From Sarcocystis neurona (Eukaryota > Apicomplexa > Conoidasida > Eucoccidiorida > Sarcocystidae), in the NCBI GenBank assembly GCA_000727475.1, contig KL647316.1:1219750-1283749 (forward strand): a DNA stretch of 64,000 nt, in the 5' to 3' direction. Within the stretch, counting starts at the first letter, position 1; every line of letters starts with the position of its first letter. Of the stretch, positions 11,601-21,102 are shown piece after piece. The position numbers and the translations under genes were made by a program. The notes beneath the pieces are model-generated. The model worked only from the letters and a program-made list of their open reading frames with translations, was not told the DNA's origin and ran no database searches.

Positions 11601-12575
11601 CCGTTGCTGACGTTGCTGCCGGTGCTGCCGTAGCTGCTGCCGATGCTGCTGTTGCTGCTTCCCTAACCGAATCTGCTGCTGCCGCTTCGTTGCGTAAGAG
11701 CCCTTGCCCGTAGCGCGCAAATTCCTCGTAGCGACCACCTGCTGCTGCCGTGTGTCCGCATCGTCCGCTATTTCGTCTGCTTCTTTGGCAAGCCGACACT
11801 TCGCGCGTCTGGGCCGAGGAGATCTCTCCTCACGTGTTGCTGCTGCTGGTGAAACTTCACCAACTGCCGCATCGGCAGTCGCAGCAGCACGCGAAGAATG
11901 CGCGGCGGCAGCAGAAGGAGAAGCAGCAGCTGCTGCTTCAGCAGCAGCAGAAGGCGGAGCGCCGGCAACTGCGGCAGGGGGCAGCGTTGTCGAAACTCGA
12001 CCCACCCGCCGTCCTCTTGCACCAGTGGCAGCACAGGCTGCTGCCCTTCGCGGCCCCGCCTGCAGCCCCAAAGGCAGTCCACCAGGACAGCGCTTGATCC
12101 TCCTGCTGCTGCCCAAGCAGCCGCCTCCGCGACCCGCAAGCGTTCGGAGCTTCCGGCGCGTTCTGTAGCCGCCGGGGCTGCAGTCTTTGCTACCACTACT
12201 ACCACTGCTGCTGCTGCATCTACGGGGTGTAGCCTCTGTGCCGCCCATTACGGCTGCGAGGCAGCGTCTGCTGCCGTTGCGGTCGCTCGGGAGGGCCATG
12301 CTGCTGTTGCGACGCACGCTGCTGCTGCTTCTGTTGCTACCTCTGCTGCTGCAGCGGCGCGCGTCCTCTTCGCCTCCTCCATTGTCGTCTTCTTGCGGTG
12401 TCTGTACACCTCGCGCCGCAGCGTGGTGGAGCACCAGCACCTGCCCCGCGCCCCCGCAGCCTTGCTGCTGCAGCCTCCCTGCAAACAACGTCTTCTCTCG
12501 CTTTCTGCTGCTCATTCTCCCCCCACGCACCACAGTCCGGCCATCACCAGTGCAAAAACTAAAAACGGAACGCAA
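5691..12575 (-). CDS. giant Gln/Ala-rich protein with one membrane segment, function unknown
   Basis: An uninterrupted frame of 2294 codons. The first Met gives MRSVFSFCTGDGRTV. Met-21 (MSSRKREKTLFAG, codon at 12515) is an equally good start. The protein is built from runs of Gln, Ala and Ser separated by charged helical blocks, for example EEPQEEREELQ and SLLLFQQEVLLESMHMAAHA near two thirds of its length. At about residues 1848-1866 there is one hydrophobic helix (WLAAAAGAAALLVALYCLL), followed by an Ala-rich segment and a basic C-terminus ending FYACKRK. No catalytic motif was seen. Repeats are read as CAG, GCA and AGC, as is usual for coccidian homopolymer tracts, whereas the plus strand would read Leu/Cys. 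Introns inside the frame cannot be excluded, because CAG repeats keep several frames open. A membrane-anchored coiled-coil or scaffold protein is only an inference. Confidence 0.6.
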   Translation of the reverse strand: MRSVFSFCTGDGRTVVRGGRMSSRKREKTLFAGRLQQQGCGGAGQVLVLHHAAARGVQTPQEDDNGGGEEDARRCSSRGSNRSSSSVRRNSSMALPSDRNGSRRCLAAVMGGTEATPRRCSSSSGSSGSKDCSPGGYRTRRKLRTLAGRGGGCLGSSRRIKRCPGGLPLGLQAGPRRAAACAATGARGRRVGRVSTTLPPAAVAGAPPSAAAEAAAAASPSAAAAHSSRAAATADAAVGEVSPAAATREERSPRPRRAKCRLAKEADEIADDADTRQQQVVATRNLRATGKGSYATKRQQQIRLGKQQQQHRQQLRQHRQQRQQRHRQQQQQEQQQKTSLGKQKQQQLQQQHERRRQRRQQETEEKEQQEKRRRGAKEKEEEAKQQKQQQQGGGTPVAQQREQQDAAMDKLEAPTVIPAQRRQPKRQCNMQNVICLKRRRAAPVAVLSTRSRKRRQLLQFAAVAPCPKRNSRDKAPLQSCRSRRAQSSSTRGRQRTAESTGGSSTAASDQSSSTRSENEVGSGGAQPTPGERCMQAEDMCAAAVKRRPTRAARAPVPATARRGRDVGEGEAAAEASSGSASRAAGSPAAAVEEEQLQQSTEKSRRVLFEGSPKTSTACDASAAEELHAAAVSAARSRWKTQTVEVFFSVAARGTSLSVSAAVAPATAAAAVVSPPAAWPVARAAGPACAAAASMTAAAASSPAAAAVPASGVGSGGPASVAARSATARHAAGAPSAAARSAAGAVPGAAAAAEAVGSPKEARRQVRQCRWQALLEFHSAHMKQLKVQQQQREGEEQQDEVVEEPQEEREELQGSRHVAEQQEELQEQHAETPHQQQQQQSMQKQQSTHQQQRLESPQGEAQRQAGPEKQQRVKKRKGRLQHVQLWGEEEEKRQHKKRQRQQQSAEQQQQESEAVALQVAGAHVSCSDVQTQQQRRSSEAGDVAGPVLPTAVRVYSNRQLLLRSPARMQSSAGPGTLFARLRSGHEYADSRVPLQQLQQLFTELQQQHRAQQLLPQQQEAAAACTKALLSFVKQLPQWRLCADAEQQQLVQRQHKERQQRQGEPQQCGEQGRLQRDTPPEQQQGEQQQQQQQDGKQPQQAGVERQNVHRKTQQQDHREKQQKPQQQQQGGIEGEQHEQQTRQPQQQEKESQRREQQQFQRRLELYARRRRVRTQWLARDREALRWLRQCCSVQLSGHPRLLGQQQLQEQQQEQQQQRARYQQQQRPRELQWPRQPDPKELRQESSTLSQQVEENPLLVYEELQEEALPRAEEEHQRLLPGHAVQKQMAARNGKHQGRQKRTPQAPQQHAMRQPAEQEQAEEQQAEQQQAEEHWYEVRQGEPGWRHMARERAGEEQRPQAGESAAAERLLDEQQKEKAAAGEGRSGADNLDACRAAGREKRSLLLFQQEVLLESMHMAAHAGDMSEVTVAAARLQRLLEAQQRRQQQLLYRQRQQPNRRTQQQQRRMGEPKIRDLQQRTVSLSGGGSCNVCRSKEATSPSEDTAAPAAAAAGEGCVGGTPSGLLLLQVVSLRHWLITLRAWKDACSSSGTCRSVKLQQQGGAPTAAQAAAEACTADPYAGMRSFPGRSAASLLQSLTTLHAVLSDEQQQQLLLRTEREKQQEGRQQDRGHKSRQQLQQGSQEKQQQGEQAQAQEPERHRTEKRMGKQHEGLPVAKQRNRHRVEAGRQLPSMQRQGGKQQGQQQENRECLFLAVAAWVKEMTRELRLCNYGRVLKMHAQLEAAVLQLLPVNSQAPSEARAVDPAQPQPTQQRQKPAQRVCHWQVPQEVLQQKGKEGRREQRGEKLPKEKRQREVHTPAGQESDRQQTVLGSLLRCDVEGSRLSVCREEAQWLAAAAGAAALLVALYCLLTEVSFARQLRAAAAHMLLSTAAKGSSARTLASAAAEAFGYSPAAVAAATSAAAAAAAAPAEAAAAAEAAAAACAEAVAAAATAPRADAPIAIPVALAATAYRPPAAAGTAQGRAALAVCGSAEPAAAVATTAAKRRFVVDGSPGARVSAASAAAGGGAGFSELKQMNETVDSAALGGVLATWALRDWSPTAATAASSAVAGSPALAASAAAASPDGHEAAAAAAGRHGSNNSGSSSSPVSGHLACSPPVGVTFHDPLLVLRANAKETTAAAGAMHQAAHGERTAGREAPSTEAAAGAATAEGRTAGQETGRTGTATAAAAGAAAAATRAAAAAAGAAAAAASFFKCRKVIESLPASLQRLLLADDWIAATAAEAKAIAQSAAGALKAELVKQRGSSQQSRSQLEKKREGIPTLEKVAALEEFYACKRK

Positions 12576-14146
12576 TACCCTTCAGTCGTCCCCCGACCTC
12601 ACACACACACCTTGCGCAAGCCTTTCTCTATCTCTCTCATCTAACCAGACGTATATATCTACGTGTGTGCACGACATACACAGGCAGACGGATAAAGGCA
12701 GTACTAAAAAGCAAGAGAGAGTCACATATATATATATATACGCACACAGATATACACGTGGATGTGTCTTCTTCTTTGCGTTCTGCTTCTTCTTCCTCTT
12801 TCGTCTGTGAGGTAGCCGGCAAGGGGCCTACGAAGGCTTCTCCAGCATAGCAGAACGCCACTTATTTGTGGGAGAAGTTAACAAGTGCAAGACACGGACG
12901 ACGCCCGCCGAAGCGCACCAGGAGGACGGTGTCCATCCGTCATCCGTAGATACCAACACGTAGGCAGAGCGTTTGGGCAGGCGTGTACCAGCGCATGCAC
13001 CAAGAAGCACGAAAAACGGTGTATGGCACGCATGCGTGAGCGTACGCAGGCTCTTCAGAGGCGACGTCTTCCCCCGATGCATGCGCCAGGCGACAACGGG
13101 AAAGCTAGCGACAGAGGGAGATAGCCCAGGCGCGCGGGCGCGCTGTCCCGGACAACTCCGCTTCAGCAGCTCGGCAGGAGCACCGGCTCCTGCCGCTTTT
13201 CCTGTGGTGCAGCCGAGAGCAGCGAACGAGGGGTCTCTGTTTGCTGCAAAGCAAAGCCCCAGCATGTCTGTCTGCATGCACGCCGTTCTCGGTGTGGTTG
13301 GTGCACGAAGGCAGTCGCACAAACACGCAGGAAGTCAGACATGCGCGTTGTCCCTCTACGTGGCACAGAGACTCGTGTAGGCGTGTTGACGCCAGGCCTG
13401 CAACCAGTCGTCGGAGGTGCGTTTCCCTCCCCCTGGCAACAAGAGTCGCTCGCTTACGCGTGTGGAAGTCAACTGTGTCGGCATCTGTGTATGTGTTTTC
13501 CCTGGACTGGTGTGGCTGCCTGCGCGACAAGGAAAGCTGTCTCCGTCCTCTCACCGTCGGGGCTGGAGAGCAGCGCTGCGACGGCTTAGACGAAGCTCAC
13601 GGACACCGCTGCAGCAGCAGTAACAGCAGAGCGGTGTTGGCGTCGAGAGTGCCCGCAGCAGGAGCTTGCAGCAGCAGAGCAGCAGTAGGAACGTCTAAGG
13701 TAGTGTAGCGACGGTGAGAGGAGCACGGAGAGGAGCAGCAGACGTTGCGTCCTCGTAACTCGCAAGGAGGCGATAAGCTGCAGCTTGTTGCCCGCTTCTT
13801 CTCACTGACCTCTCGCGTGGTAACGCGGCGACTGCCGCGCAGAAAGAAGCAGGGGTTCTTGTTTAGCGAAGACTGCCGCGATCACGACGATATCAGCAGC
13901 AGCAGCAGTAACGCGAGCAGCAGTGGTGACGCGAGCACCAGTGCCGCGAGCAGCAGTGACGGCAGGAGCAGTAGCAGCAGCGGCAGCAGCCGCTGGACGA
14001 AGCGTCTTGTGGGGTTTTCTTGTCCCGAACGAACAGAAACGAATCTTCTACACAGAGGGACGCGAAAAGTGAAAGCAGGACGCCGTCGATGTATGTGGCT
14101 GGGAGTGACCTGTCCGTTCTCCTCTCCTGCGCGTGGCTGGGGCAGT
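12576..14146. other. intergenic DNA upstream of the minus-strand giant frame
   Basis: Probably holds the promoter of the minus-strand gene that starts near 12575, and that gene's 5' exons if there are any. It has (CA)n at 12602-12612, an (AT)n run at 12725-12741 and a CAG-type tract at 13890-13995. Open frames on both strands at 12830-13550 have no recognisable domain or splice signals. Confidence 0.45.
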
Positions 14147-14557
14147 ATGAAGTTTGTAGAGGCAGCTGCTCCGAGCCTCGCGATTGCTGCTTTGCTTCTT
14201 CTGGCCGCTGCTCTCTGTGTAGCCGGTGCGCTGCAGCTCTCTCCTCTCAGCATGCACGCACGGCCCGCCACTGCAGTGCAGCTGCCTCTCTCTCGCGAAG
14301 CGGCAGCAGTGCCACGTATACACACCTGTGTCTCTCTCTTCCTCTTCCCTGTCTACAAACGACGCGTCGTCGAGCTCGAGTCGTCTATTTTCTCCACACT
14401 CCGTCACACACGGTCCAGCAGTCTCTTCTGCGGCATCTCAATTTTCGCAGAGGGCCCTGTCTCGGCTGCCGAGCGACGGCTGCAGCGTGTGTATCGCCGG
14501 GTCGCCGCGGTGTACCGCGCAGCCGGCGCCAGCCGCGCGACACACCTGCCGTTTTGA
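14147..14557 (+). CDS. small secreted or membrane protein with signal peptide (hypothetical)
   Basis: The frame is open from 13745, but the internal Met at 14147 begins an excellent signal sequence: MKFVEAAAPSLAIAALLLLA, then an Ala/Val/Cys-rich end and a likely cleavage near AGA-LQ. Starting here leaves 136 codons. The mature part contains LSREAAAVP and a helical end AERRLQRVYRRVAAVYRA before the stop at 14555-14557. An alternative splice near the end, into the acceptor ctctctag at about 14588, would add LATLSRLLGFLASL and stop at about 14631. No family was recognised. Signal-led short proteins in coccidia may go to dense granules, rhoptries or the apicoplast, but no targeting motif decides this. 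Confidence 0.4.
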   Translation: MKFVEAAAPSLAIAALLLLAAALCVAGALQLSPLSMHARPATAVQLPLSREAAAVPRIHTCVSLFLFPVYKRRVVELESSIFSTLRHTRSSSLFCGISIFAEGPVSAAERRLQRVYRRVAAVYRAAGASRATHLPF

Positions 14558-14829
14558 CTCTTCGTCTTTCTCTACTTTTTCTCTCTAGCTTGCCACCCTG
14601 TCGCGGCTCCTCGGTTTCTTGGCTTCTTTGTAGCTTCGATACTGCTGTGGTGGGCCGCTGCTGCTCTGGTGTTGTGCTGCTTCGACGACTCCGACCCGCG
14701 CGCGCCCACGTTGCGCGCCGCCCGTCGCGCTCCACTCCGATGGACGCGCAGCCTCTGTGAGCGAGCTTTCTGCATGTGTGCCTGCGACAGGAATTTCTGC
14801 TGCTGCTCTTCCGAACCATTTTTTTCGCA

Positions 14830-15333
14830 GTAACCAACTTCCCGTTTGCAGTCGTATCGAGTGCATCCACAGCAGCGGTAGCCCGCCGTGTCCCTGTGGA
14901 CGGACACTCGTGGAGGGTCTGCACCACGCCGACTGAAGTACAGAAAACTAGCAGCGCTACGGCTACACTAGCAGTACGCTTCGTGCCGCCTGCCTTCGTT
15001 GCATATGGTGCAGATCCCCGTCCCCTTCCTCAACAGCTGTCGGCACCTGTTACGTGTGAGCGTGCCCGCCCTCTGGCTGGCTTCCTCCTGGTACAGGTGC
15101 CGGGGGAACAGGACGCGGGCAAAGACACCACCTACACATGCGTTTTTCTGTGCGACTTTCCGTCGTGTCCGCGTTGCCGGGTTCATCCTGCACCTGCTCC
15201 ACCAGCTGGTTCTTCTTTTGCTCCTATCTCTCCTGTCCGCTCTTCTCTGTGCCGTATCTTGACGTCTCGGCTACTCGGCGTTTCTCTTGGCACTTCACAC
15301 CCATCGAAGAGTGTCTTTTTGCTTCTTCCTTGA
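14830..15333 (+). CDS. candidate exon or ORF, unknown product
   Basis: A plus-strand frame preceded by a pyrimidine-rich acceptor (ttttttcgcag) ending near 14830. It reads VVSSASTAAVARRVPVDGHS and later QVPGEQDAGKDTTYTCVFL. It may be a downstream exon of the signal-peptide gene at 14147 or a separate small gene. There is no domain match, and the frame on the other strand is also open, so support is weak. Confidence 0.25.
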   Translation, partial: VTNFPFAVVSSASTAAVARRVPVDGHSWRVCTTPTEVQKTSSATATLAVRFVPPAFVAYGADPRPLPQQLSAPVTCERARPLAGFLLVQVPGEQDAGKDTTYTCVFLCDFPSCPRCRVHPAPAPPAGSSFAPISPVRSSLCRILTSRLLGVSLGTSHPSKSVFLLLP

Positions 15334-15941
15334 GGCCATCTCCTCGGATTGGGACACTCCGACAGTCTCACGCGGTGTGCCCGTGTCTGTCCATATTGTC
15401 CTACGGATGCGCGCTTCACTCTTGTGCTGGTGTCATTGCTCTCTTCTGCTGGCGTCCCCGTCCTTCGTACACACAGGGTTCCTGTCTCCCGGGTATCTCC
15501 CACCAGCTTTGCCTTCTTCGTGTGGTTCTTCCCTTTCAACGGCTTCAACTCACCAAACGATAACACAGGTGGATATAGGCAAATGCGTCTCTCTCTCATT
15601 ATATGTATATGTATGTGTATTTGTGGTGCGTGTGATGGCTCAAGATGAAAAATGCCGGCAAGTGGTCGCACTGTGATAGAGGTGCGACAAGAAAGAATGG
15701 CCACAACGTCTGTGGGCGCACGTAGAGAACCAGAACAGCAGGAGGGAAGCGCAAGGAGCTGAGCAGGAGCAGCAGCAGCCGCAGCAGCCGCAGCAGCAGC
15801 CGCAGCAGCCTCGCCGGCAGGGGGCGTCGAACCCGCAGCGGCAGCAGCTCCGGCAGCGGCAGCAGCTCCGGCAGTGGCCGTTGAACCAGCAGCAGCAGCA
15901 GCGCCGGCAGGAGCCGTTGAGCCAGCAGCAGCAGCTGCACC
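15334..15941. other. region upstream of the Uso1/p115-like gene
   Basis: No gene is called. A CAG/GCA-rich stretch at about 15760-15940 leads directly into the ATG at 15942, which sits in a strong context (CACCATGG). In the frame of that ATG the upstream repeat is closed by a stop near 15763, so this tract is more likely 5' untranslated than coding. Confidence 0.4.
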
Positions 15942-18284
15942 ATGGCGTCAATATCATCTTTTATCTCGAAGAGGGTCCGAGCGAAACTGACACTGTTGGA
16001 TGCTGCTTTAGAGTTGGACACACTCCTCACGCGACTGCATGCAGCGCTTGCACGACTGTTTGTAGATAACCAGGTGCCTTCAGCCGTTCCCCTTCCTGCG
16101 TATGCAGCAGCCGCTGGTGCGGCAAGAGGCGGTCAGCGGCAGCAGCACAAGAGCAAGCAAGAGGACGCCTCCTCTCCAGCAGCAAAAGCAGCGCAGCGGA
16201 CTGACAGTTCTGCTGCCCCGTCTTCGCTGTCGTGGATCCGTGGGAAGACAGCGCTGCTTGATCGGTCTCAAAGCAGAGGAGGAGGAGGAGGGGAAGGAGG
16301 GGAAGGAGGAGCGGCAGCAGGAGCAGCAGCAACAGGGAAACGCAGCAGTGCAGCCGGTGGTGGGGGTTCGAGTCCCTTCGTCTCGCCTCTCCCCGAGCAG
16401 GGCCTCGAGAAGCTGCAGCAGCTCCTGCGGCAGCTGCTGCTCCTCTGCAGACAGCACAGGGCCGCGCAGCAGCAGCAGCAGCACCAGGCGCTAGCGGCGT
16501 CGAACTCTGCAGCAGCAGCTCAGCCAGGAGAAGCAAGCGCAGCACCCGCTGCTCCGGGGTCTGCAGGCCGACCTCACCACCCGCAGCAGCAGCAGCAAAG
16601 AGGCTCGCTGCCTGCAGAGACGCGCAGCAGCACAACACCTCCGCAGAAAGAGGAGAACCAGCAGGAGTCGCTAGATAGCGTCTGCTGCGCCGTCATCACC
16701 CACCGCCTCGGGCTGCGACTAATCTGTGGCTGCCTGCACCTCCAGCGGCTGCTCCCCGCTGCTGCTCCTGTGGAGGCCGAAGACGCCACCGCTACGACAG
16801 CGTCCGCTATTTTGCAGGATGCCTTGGAGCTTCTTATTCTCCTCGCCGAAAGTGTGGCACCGCCTCGTGGTGCCGCTCCTACTGCAGCTGCGCCGGCACC
16901 GCCGCAGCGGGCCAGCGCTGCTCTTGCTATTTCCACAGCAGCAACCGCTATAGCTGCTGCAGCCCGTCCTGAAGATGACAGCTCTTCCGCAAATCTATGG
17001 AGAGACGCAGCAGCCACAGCAGCAGAGTCGCCAGCAGCAGCAGCAGGGAACGCACGTAGCTGGCAAGAGCTGCTGCACCTCTTTCCTGACGGCGCTGCTA
17101 CAGAGGAAGAAGAAGAGGACGACGAAGAGGGGGAGGAGGAAGGAGGAGAGGAAGAGAAGTTGTGCAGGAGTCGCAGCAGCAGTCCTCCTTCACCTGCAGG
17201 AGAAGGCAGCGACAGGGATGCGTTGCTGCTGTGCAAATGGACTGCAGCTGCGGCAACCGGTAGAGGGCCGGACGAGCTTGCACTAGGCGCCGCCGCTGCA
17301 TCTCTCTCTGTGGGGCCTTTCTCGTCTACTTCATTGCTTGGGGGACAGCAGCACTTCGGCGAGTGGCTGCATGGCGAATCTGCTGCTGGGAACGTCGCCC
17401 GAGAGGGCGGTGGTGCTGCCAAAGCAGCAGGAGGCGCAGGAGCGCACTCAGCGGAAGGTGCTGCTGCAGCAGCAGGCGAGACAGAGGTGCAGAGAGGGAA
17501 AGAGCAGCAGCGAGCAGGCCCTGCTGCCCCAGAAGGTAAATCGCGTGCAGACTACTGCCGCCTGCTGGTGAACGGGATTCTGTCTCACACAGAAAATGCA
17601 GGTCTGCTGGTGTCGCTGCTGCTGCTGCGTGAGGTGTACGTACAGCGGGATACACTACTGCTGCTGCAACATCTGTACGCGTTCGGCAAAGCACGGCGAC
17701 GACGCAACGTGCTCCTGCGGCGGCAGCGCAGACGACAGCAGGAGCGGCAGAGACGTCGACGCGAGCTGCTACGCCTTCAGCAGGAGCTGCAGCAGCAGCA
17801 GCAAGCAGACTTTTTGATGCTGGAAGAAGAAGTGATGCAGCAGCAGCTGCTGCTGCGGAGACGGAGGAGACGGAACAGCAGCAGCAGCCGAGGAAGCCAC
17901 GCCGCTGCTGCGTGGGGAGCCTACAGACGACGAAGGTTCCTTTCTCGAGGCAATGTTCTGCAGGGGAGTCCAGGCAGCCTGCCAGCAGCTGCAGCAGAAA
18001 TGACAGCAGCAGACACGGCAACAGCAGCAACCGAGAGGAAAGGAAAGGCGGGAGAGAGGGGAGACGGCAAAGAGGGGGGACACATGTATGCGGATGAAGG
18101 AGAGGCCAGCGCGTGCAAAGTACTAGAAGACGCGTTCCTCTCTCGACCGGAGTGCCTCAGCTATCTGCTTGCTACTCTGCAGGAGAAAACAGGAGCCGCA
18201 GGCTTGCTGGTGAACGAAGCCCTGGAGCTGCTACGCAGCCTCTCTTGCAGAAGAGAAGAACTGAAAGTTATCGCTACTTTCCAG
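15942..18284 (+). CDS. Uso1/p115-like vesicle tethering protein, exon 1 (N-terminal armadillo region)
   Basis: Starts at ATG 15942 (CACCATGG) and ends at the donor CCAG|GTAGGG, 781 codons, phase 0. p115/Uso1 is a Golgi tether that links vesicles to membranes through an armadillo-like head and a coiled-coil tail. The exon shows LQDALELLILLAES near residue 290, ENAGLLVSLLLLREVYVQRD near 550, and LLVNEALELLRSLSCRREEL followed by KVIATFQ at its end. These match in order the p115 repeats that contain ENVTLLLSLL and the VLLLQALTR..G.IQKIVAFE block. The helices are separated by very long Ala/Gln/Gly/Glu insertions. The p115 N-terminal 60 residues are not obvious here, so a further 5' exon may be missing. 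The family call rests on motif order across exons. Confidence 0.65.
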
Positions 18285-19581
18285 GTAGGGAGCACCAGCC
18301 GCAGCAGGACAGCAGGAGCAGAGGCCACAGCAGCAGCAGCAGCGTGAAAGGCTGACGAGGAGCGGCAGAAGCAGCAGCAGCAGGACAGGCGGCAGATGGA
18401 ACGCAGCTGCTTGGTTACTAGCAGAAATAATCAGCAGCAGCTACAGCAGTGCTGGTGTCGCCGCAGGGGTGAGAGGGAAGGAGTAGCAGCAGCGACTGTT
18501 TGAGCAGCAAGGACAGCAGCAACAGCAGCACCGGTCAGGCCGCCACCGGAAAAGTGTAGGGAGAAAGATCAGCAGCAAGGTGTGTTCGAACACCACCAAC
18601 GACAACGCACCGGCAGCAGCAGGCGGCGGAATGATGCAGCAGCGGCAGCGACTGAGGCGACGGCGACAGCAGGGGGAGGGGCAGCGCCAACAGCAGCACA
18701 GCAGCAGCAGACTCAAGAAGACCAACAGCGGCTCAGCAGAGGCAGCGAGCCGTGACCGGCGATTAAACAGCAGCAGCTAGCAGCTGCACACCGAGGGGGG
18801 TATGCATGCAACGAAGACGTACCCACGTCCATCTGCGTATTGACACAGCGCCAGCAAAATAGCGACTGCTGCTGCTCAACACAGGCATCTTCTTTTGATT
18901 CTCTTGGTATGGCCCTATTTTCCGTGTAGAATTGCTCATCCTCTGCATGTAGGCAGGTGGCGCTGCCGTCGCTGTTGGTGGAGTTGCTGCAGTGGCTGCT
19001 GTTGTCGGTACACCTGCTGTTGCCCCTGTTGCTGTTGGTGCATGTAAAGAGCTGCCCGTGCTGCTGCTGCTTCTGCTGGTGATGAGTTCTGCTGCTCTTC
19101 AAACCAGGCGCAGCGGATGCTTTCAGATGGAGCAATGCTGTCGCTGCCGCGCCCCTTCTGCTGCTGTTATCATGTGCCTGTTGCCGGCCGATCGTACGTT
19201 TCCCGCTGCTGCTTTACGTTTTGCTGGAGCGCCGTTTTGCTGCTGCTGCTGCTACAACGGTCGCTGCTGCTGCAGCTGAGGCGGATGCTGCTAGTGCTTA
19301 GGCGAGTCCTGCTGCTTCTGCGAGTCCTGTCCCTTCTGCAAGTCGTGCTGCTTGTGCTGCTGCCTTGGGAGCGCTGCTGCTATGAAGGCTGCTGCTGCTG
19401 CGTCTCTGACACGGGCGAATCCTTCAACGAACATTGATGCTGCTTACGTGCGACTCAAGCTAGCACTGCTCTCCCTGCTAGTGCTGCGTGGGCGCGTGGG
19501 ACTGCTGCTCTTTGCACGGGTCATGGAGGCGCTGCTGCCGCTCTGTCTGTTGCTCCTGCTGCTGATGCTGCATGCAATCAG
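18285..19581 (+). other. intron 1 of the Uso1-like gene, CAG first half and CTG second half
   Basis: A GT-AG interval of 1297 nt joining KVIATFQ to GAIEALLTLVFEELDV, which restores the p115 motif KIVAFE-NAFERLLDIITEE. On the plus strand the first 500 nt are rich in CAG units. The last 650 nt are rich in CTG/TGC units and run into the acceptor atgcaatcag. The two halves could base-pair in the transcript. Confidence 0.6.
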
Positions 19582-21102
19582 GGCGCGATAGAGGCGCTGT
19601 TGACGCTCGTGTTTGAAGAGCTGGACGTGCCGCTGGCGGGGGTCGGTTCGTCTTCGCTGCTGGCTGCTGGTCCTGGCTTTTCCGCGGCGACTGCTGCTGC
19701 AGCGTCGCTGCATGCCAACGCAGCAAGTGCAGCACAAGTCGTTGCTGCCGCTCCTCAGCTTCGGCCTCACCTGCGATGTATATACACCTTGAGCAGCTGC
19801 GGGCCTGCGTGCAAGTACATTCGCGAGGCGAACTTGCTGCCATCGCTACTGCACCTGTTGCAGCTCCTGCTAACTGCCAAGGAGCACGAGCTCAAACAGG
19901 CAGCTCTGAAGCAACAGCAACAGCAGCGACAACAGCACCACGTGCAGCAACGGCAGCAGAGTTCAGAAGCCCCGCGTGGTGGGCTCGGTGAAGCACGGGA
20001 CGGGGTACAACAGCATGCGTCGTCTGCTGTTCCTGCAGAAGAACCGTCGCCGTGCTTGCCCGCGTTGAAGAAGGACGACGCAATAGGGGGCGTCCTTGTT
20101 ACAGCTGTGGACGAGCTGGTGCTGCTGCTGCTGGCGACTCTAACAAACTTTTTCCCAGCCGTCTCGGCGCTGGCCGCGTGGCGGTCTGCTGCTGCTGCAT
20201 GCGTCCAGTCCGGCCACTCCTATTCCTCTGCTGCGCTAATGTTGGCCAGCCGACAGAACACCTCGTGCATCCCCGCTGCTGCTGTCGCAACAACGGCTGC
20301 GGCTGCAGCAGCACGCAGCGGAGACGTCACATCGGCTTGGCGACACAAAGGCAGAGCTGCTGCCGACGCCGTAAACGCTGAACGAGAGGAGCAGCAGCAG
20401 AGCAGCAGCACCAGGGGCCGAGGAGAAACAGCAGCTGCCATGGCTGCTCGCTCGCAGCAACGGCGTGGACGGAGCAGCAGGAAGGCTACGTGTTGGAGGG
20501 AGGCGGAGCTGCGGAGCTCGCAGCAAGCCTTTTTGAAGGGGGGAGCCCTTCCCCTGCTGTCGCAGCACGCTGCAAAGCTGTGCCACTTCGTTTGTTTTTA
20601 TTTTCCCGTGCCCGCTGCTCTGCTTCCACTGCAGCACCGGGCGCGCGCAGCTTCGCCCTGCAGCGAAGGCGCACCAGCCGCAGTGACAGCAGGAGAGGAC
20701 GCAAGTGCCGTTGCCTCGCCACGCGTCGCTGCTGCAGCAAGCGCAGCGGCAGAAGCACCAAAGACTGCCGCTAGCAGCGGCGGCAGCGACGACGAGCACC
20801 GCAGCACCTTGCTGCAGCTGCAGCCAGAGCTAGGCCCTGCGCTGCTCCGGCTGCTCGCGCAGCTGCTGCATCTGGTGCTCTCTATCGTCGTACTGGGCGA
20901 CACAGGGACGCCTGCTGGCTCTGCTGTGGAGCAGGCGCTTCTCACATGTACTGGTGCTGCGGGTGGCGCTGCTGCTGCCGAGGAAGCAGCAGCAGCCACC
21001 GCCCCTGCCGCTCCCCCGCCTCTCTACTGCCTCACATCTGCTGCCTTTCAAGACGGCGTCTCTCCTGAAGTACATGCGTTGCTGCTGCTCACGCTTGATA
21101 CG
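19582..21102 (+). CDS. Uso1/p115-like protein, exon 2 (armadillo region)
   Basis: 507 codons in phase 0 from the acceptor at 19580-19581 to a GTCAGT donor at 21103. It opens with GAIEALLTLVFEELDVPLAG, the counterpart of p115 NAFERLLDIITEEG. It continues with SSCGPACKYIREANLLPSLL, the counterpart of p115 NNNSNQNFFKEGSYIQRMKPW. After Gln-, Ala- and Ser-rich insertions come LLRLLAQLLHLVLSIVVLGD and PEVHALLLLTLDT, matching the next two repeats. The exon may run on past 21102, since VSFNPRFFLGQ also fits p115 NTVSEVIRGCQVNQDYF. Internal short introns cannot be excluded. Confidence 0.62.

Noticed and set aside
12828..13554. Minus-strand frames of 149-164 codons
   Set aside because: No domain, no splice logic and an equally open plus strand.
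16360..16380. tRNA-like T-loop sequence GGTTCGAGTCCC
   Set aside because: No matching acceptor, D or anticodon stems around it; it lies inside a coding exon with an open frame.
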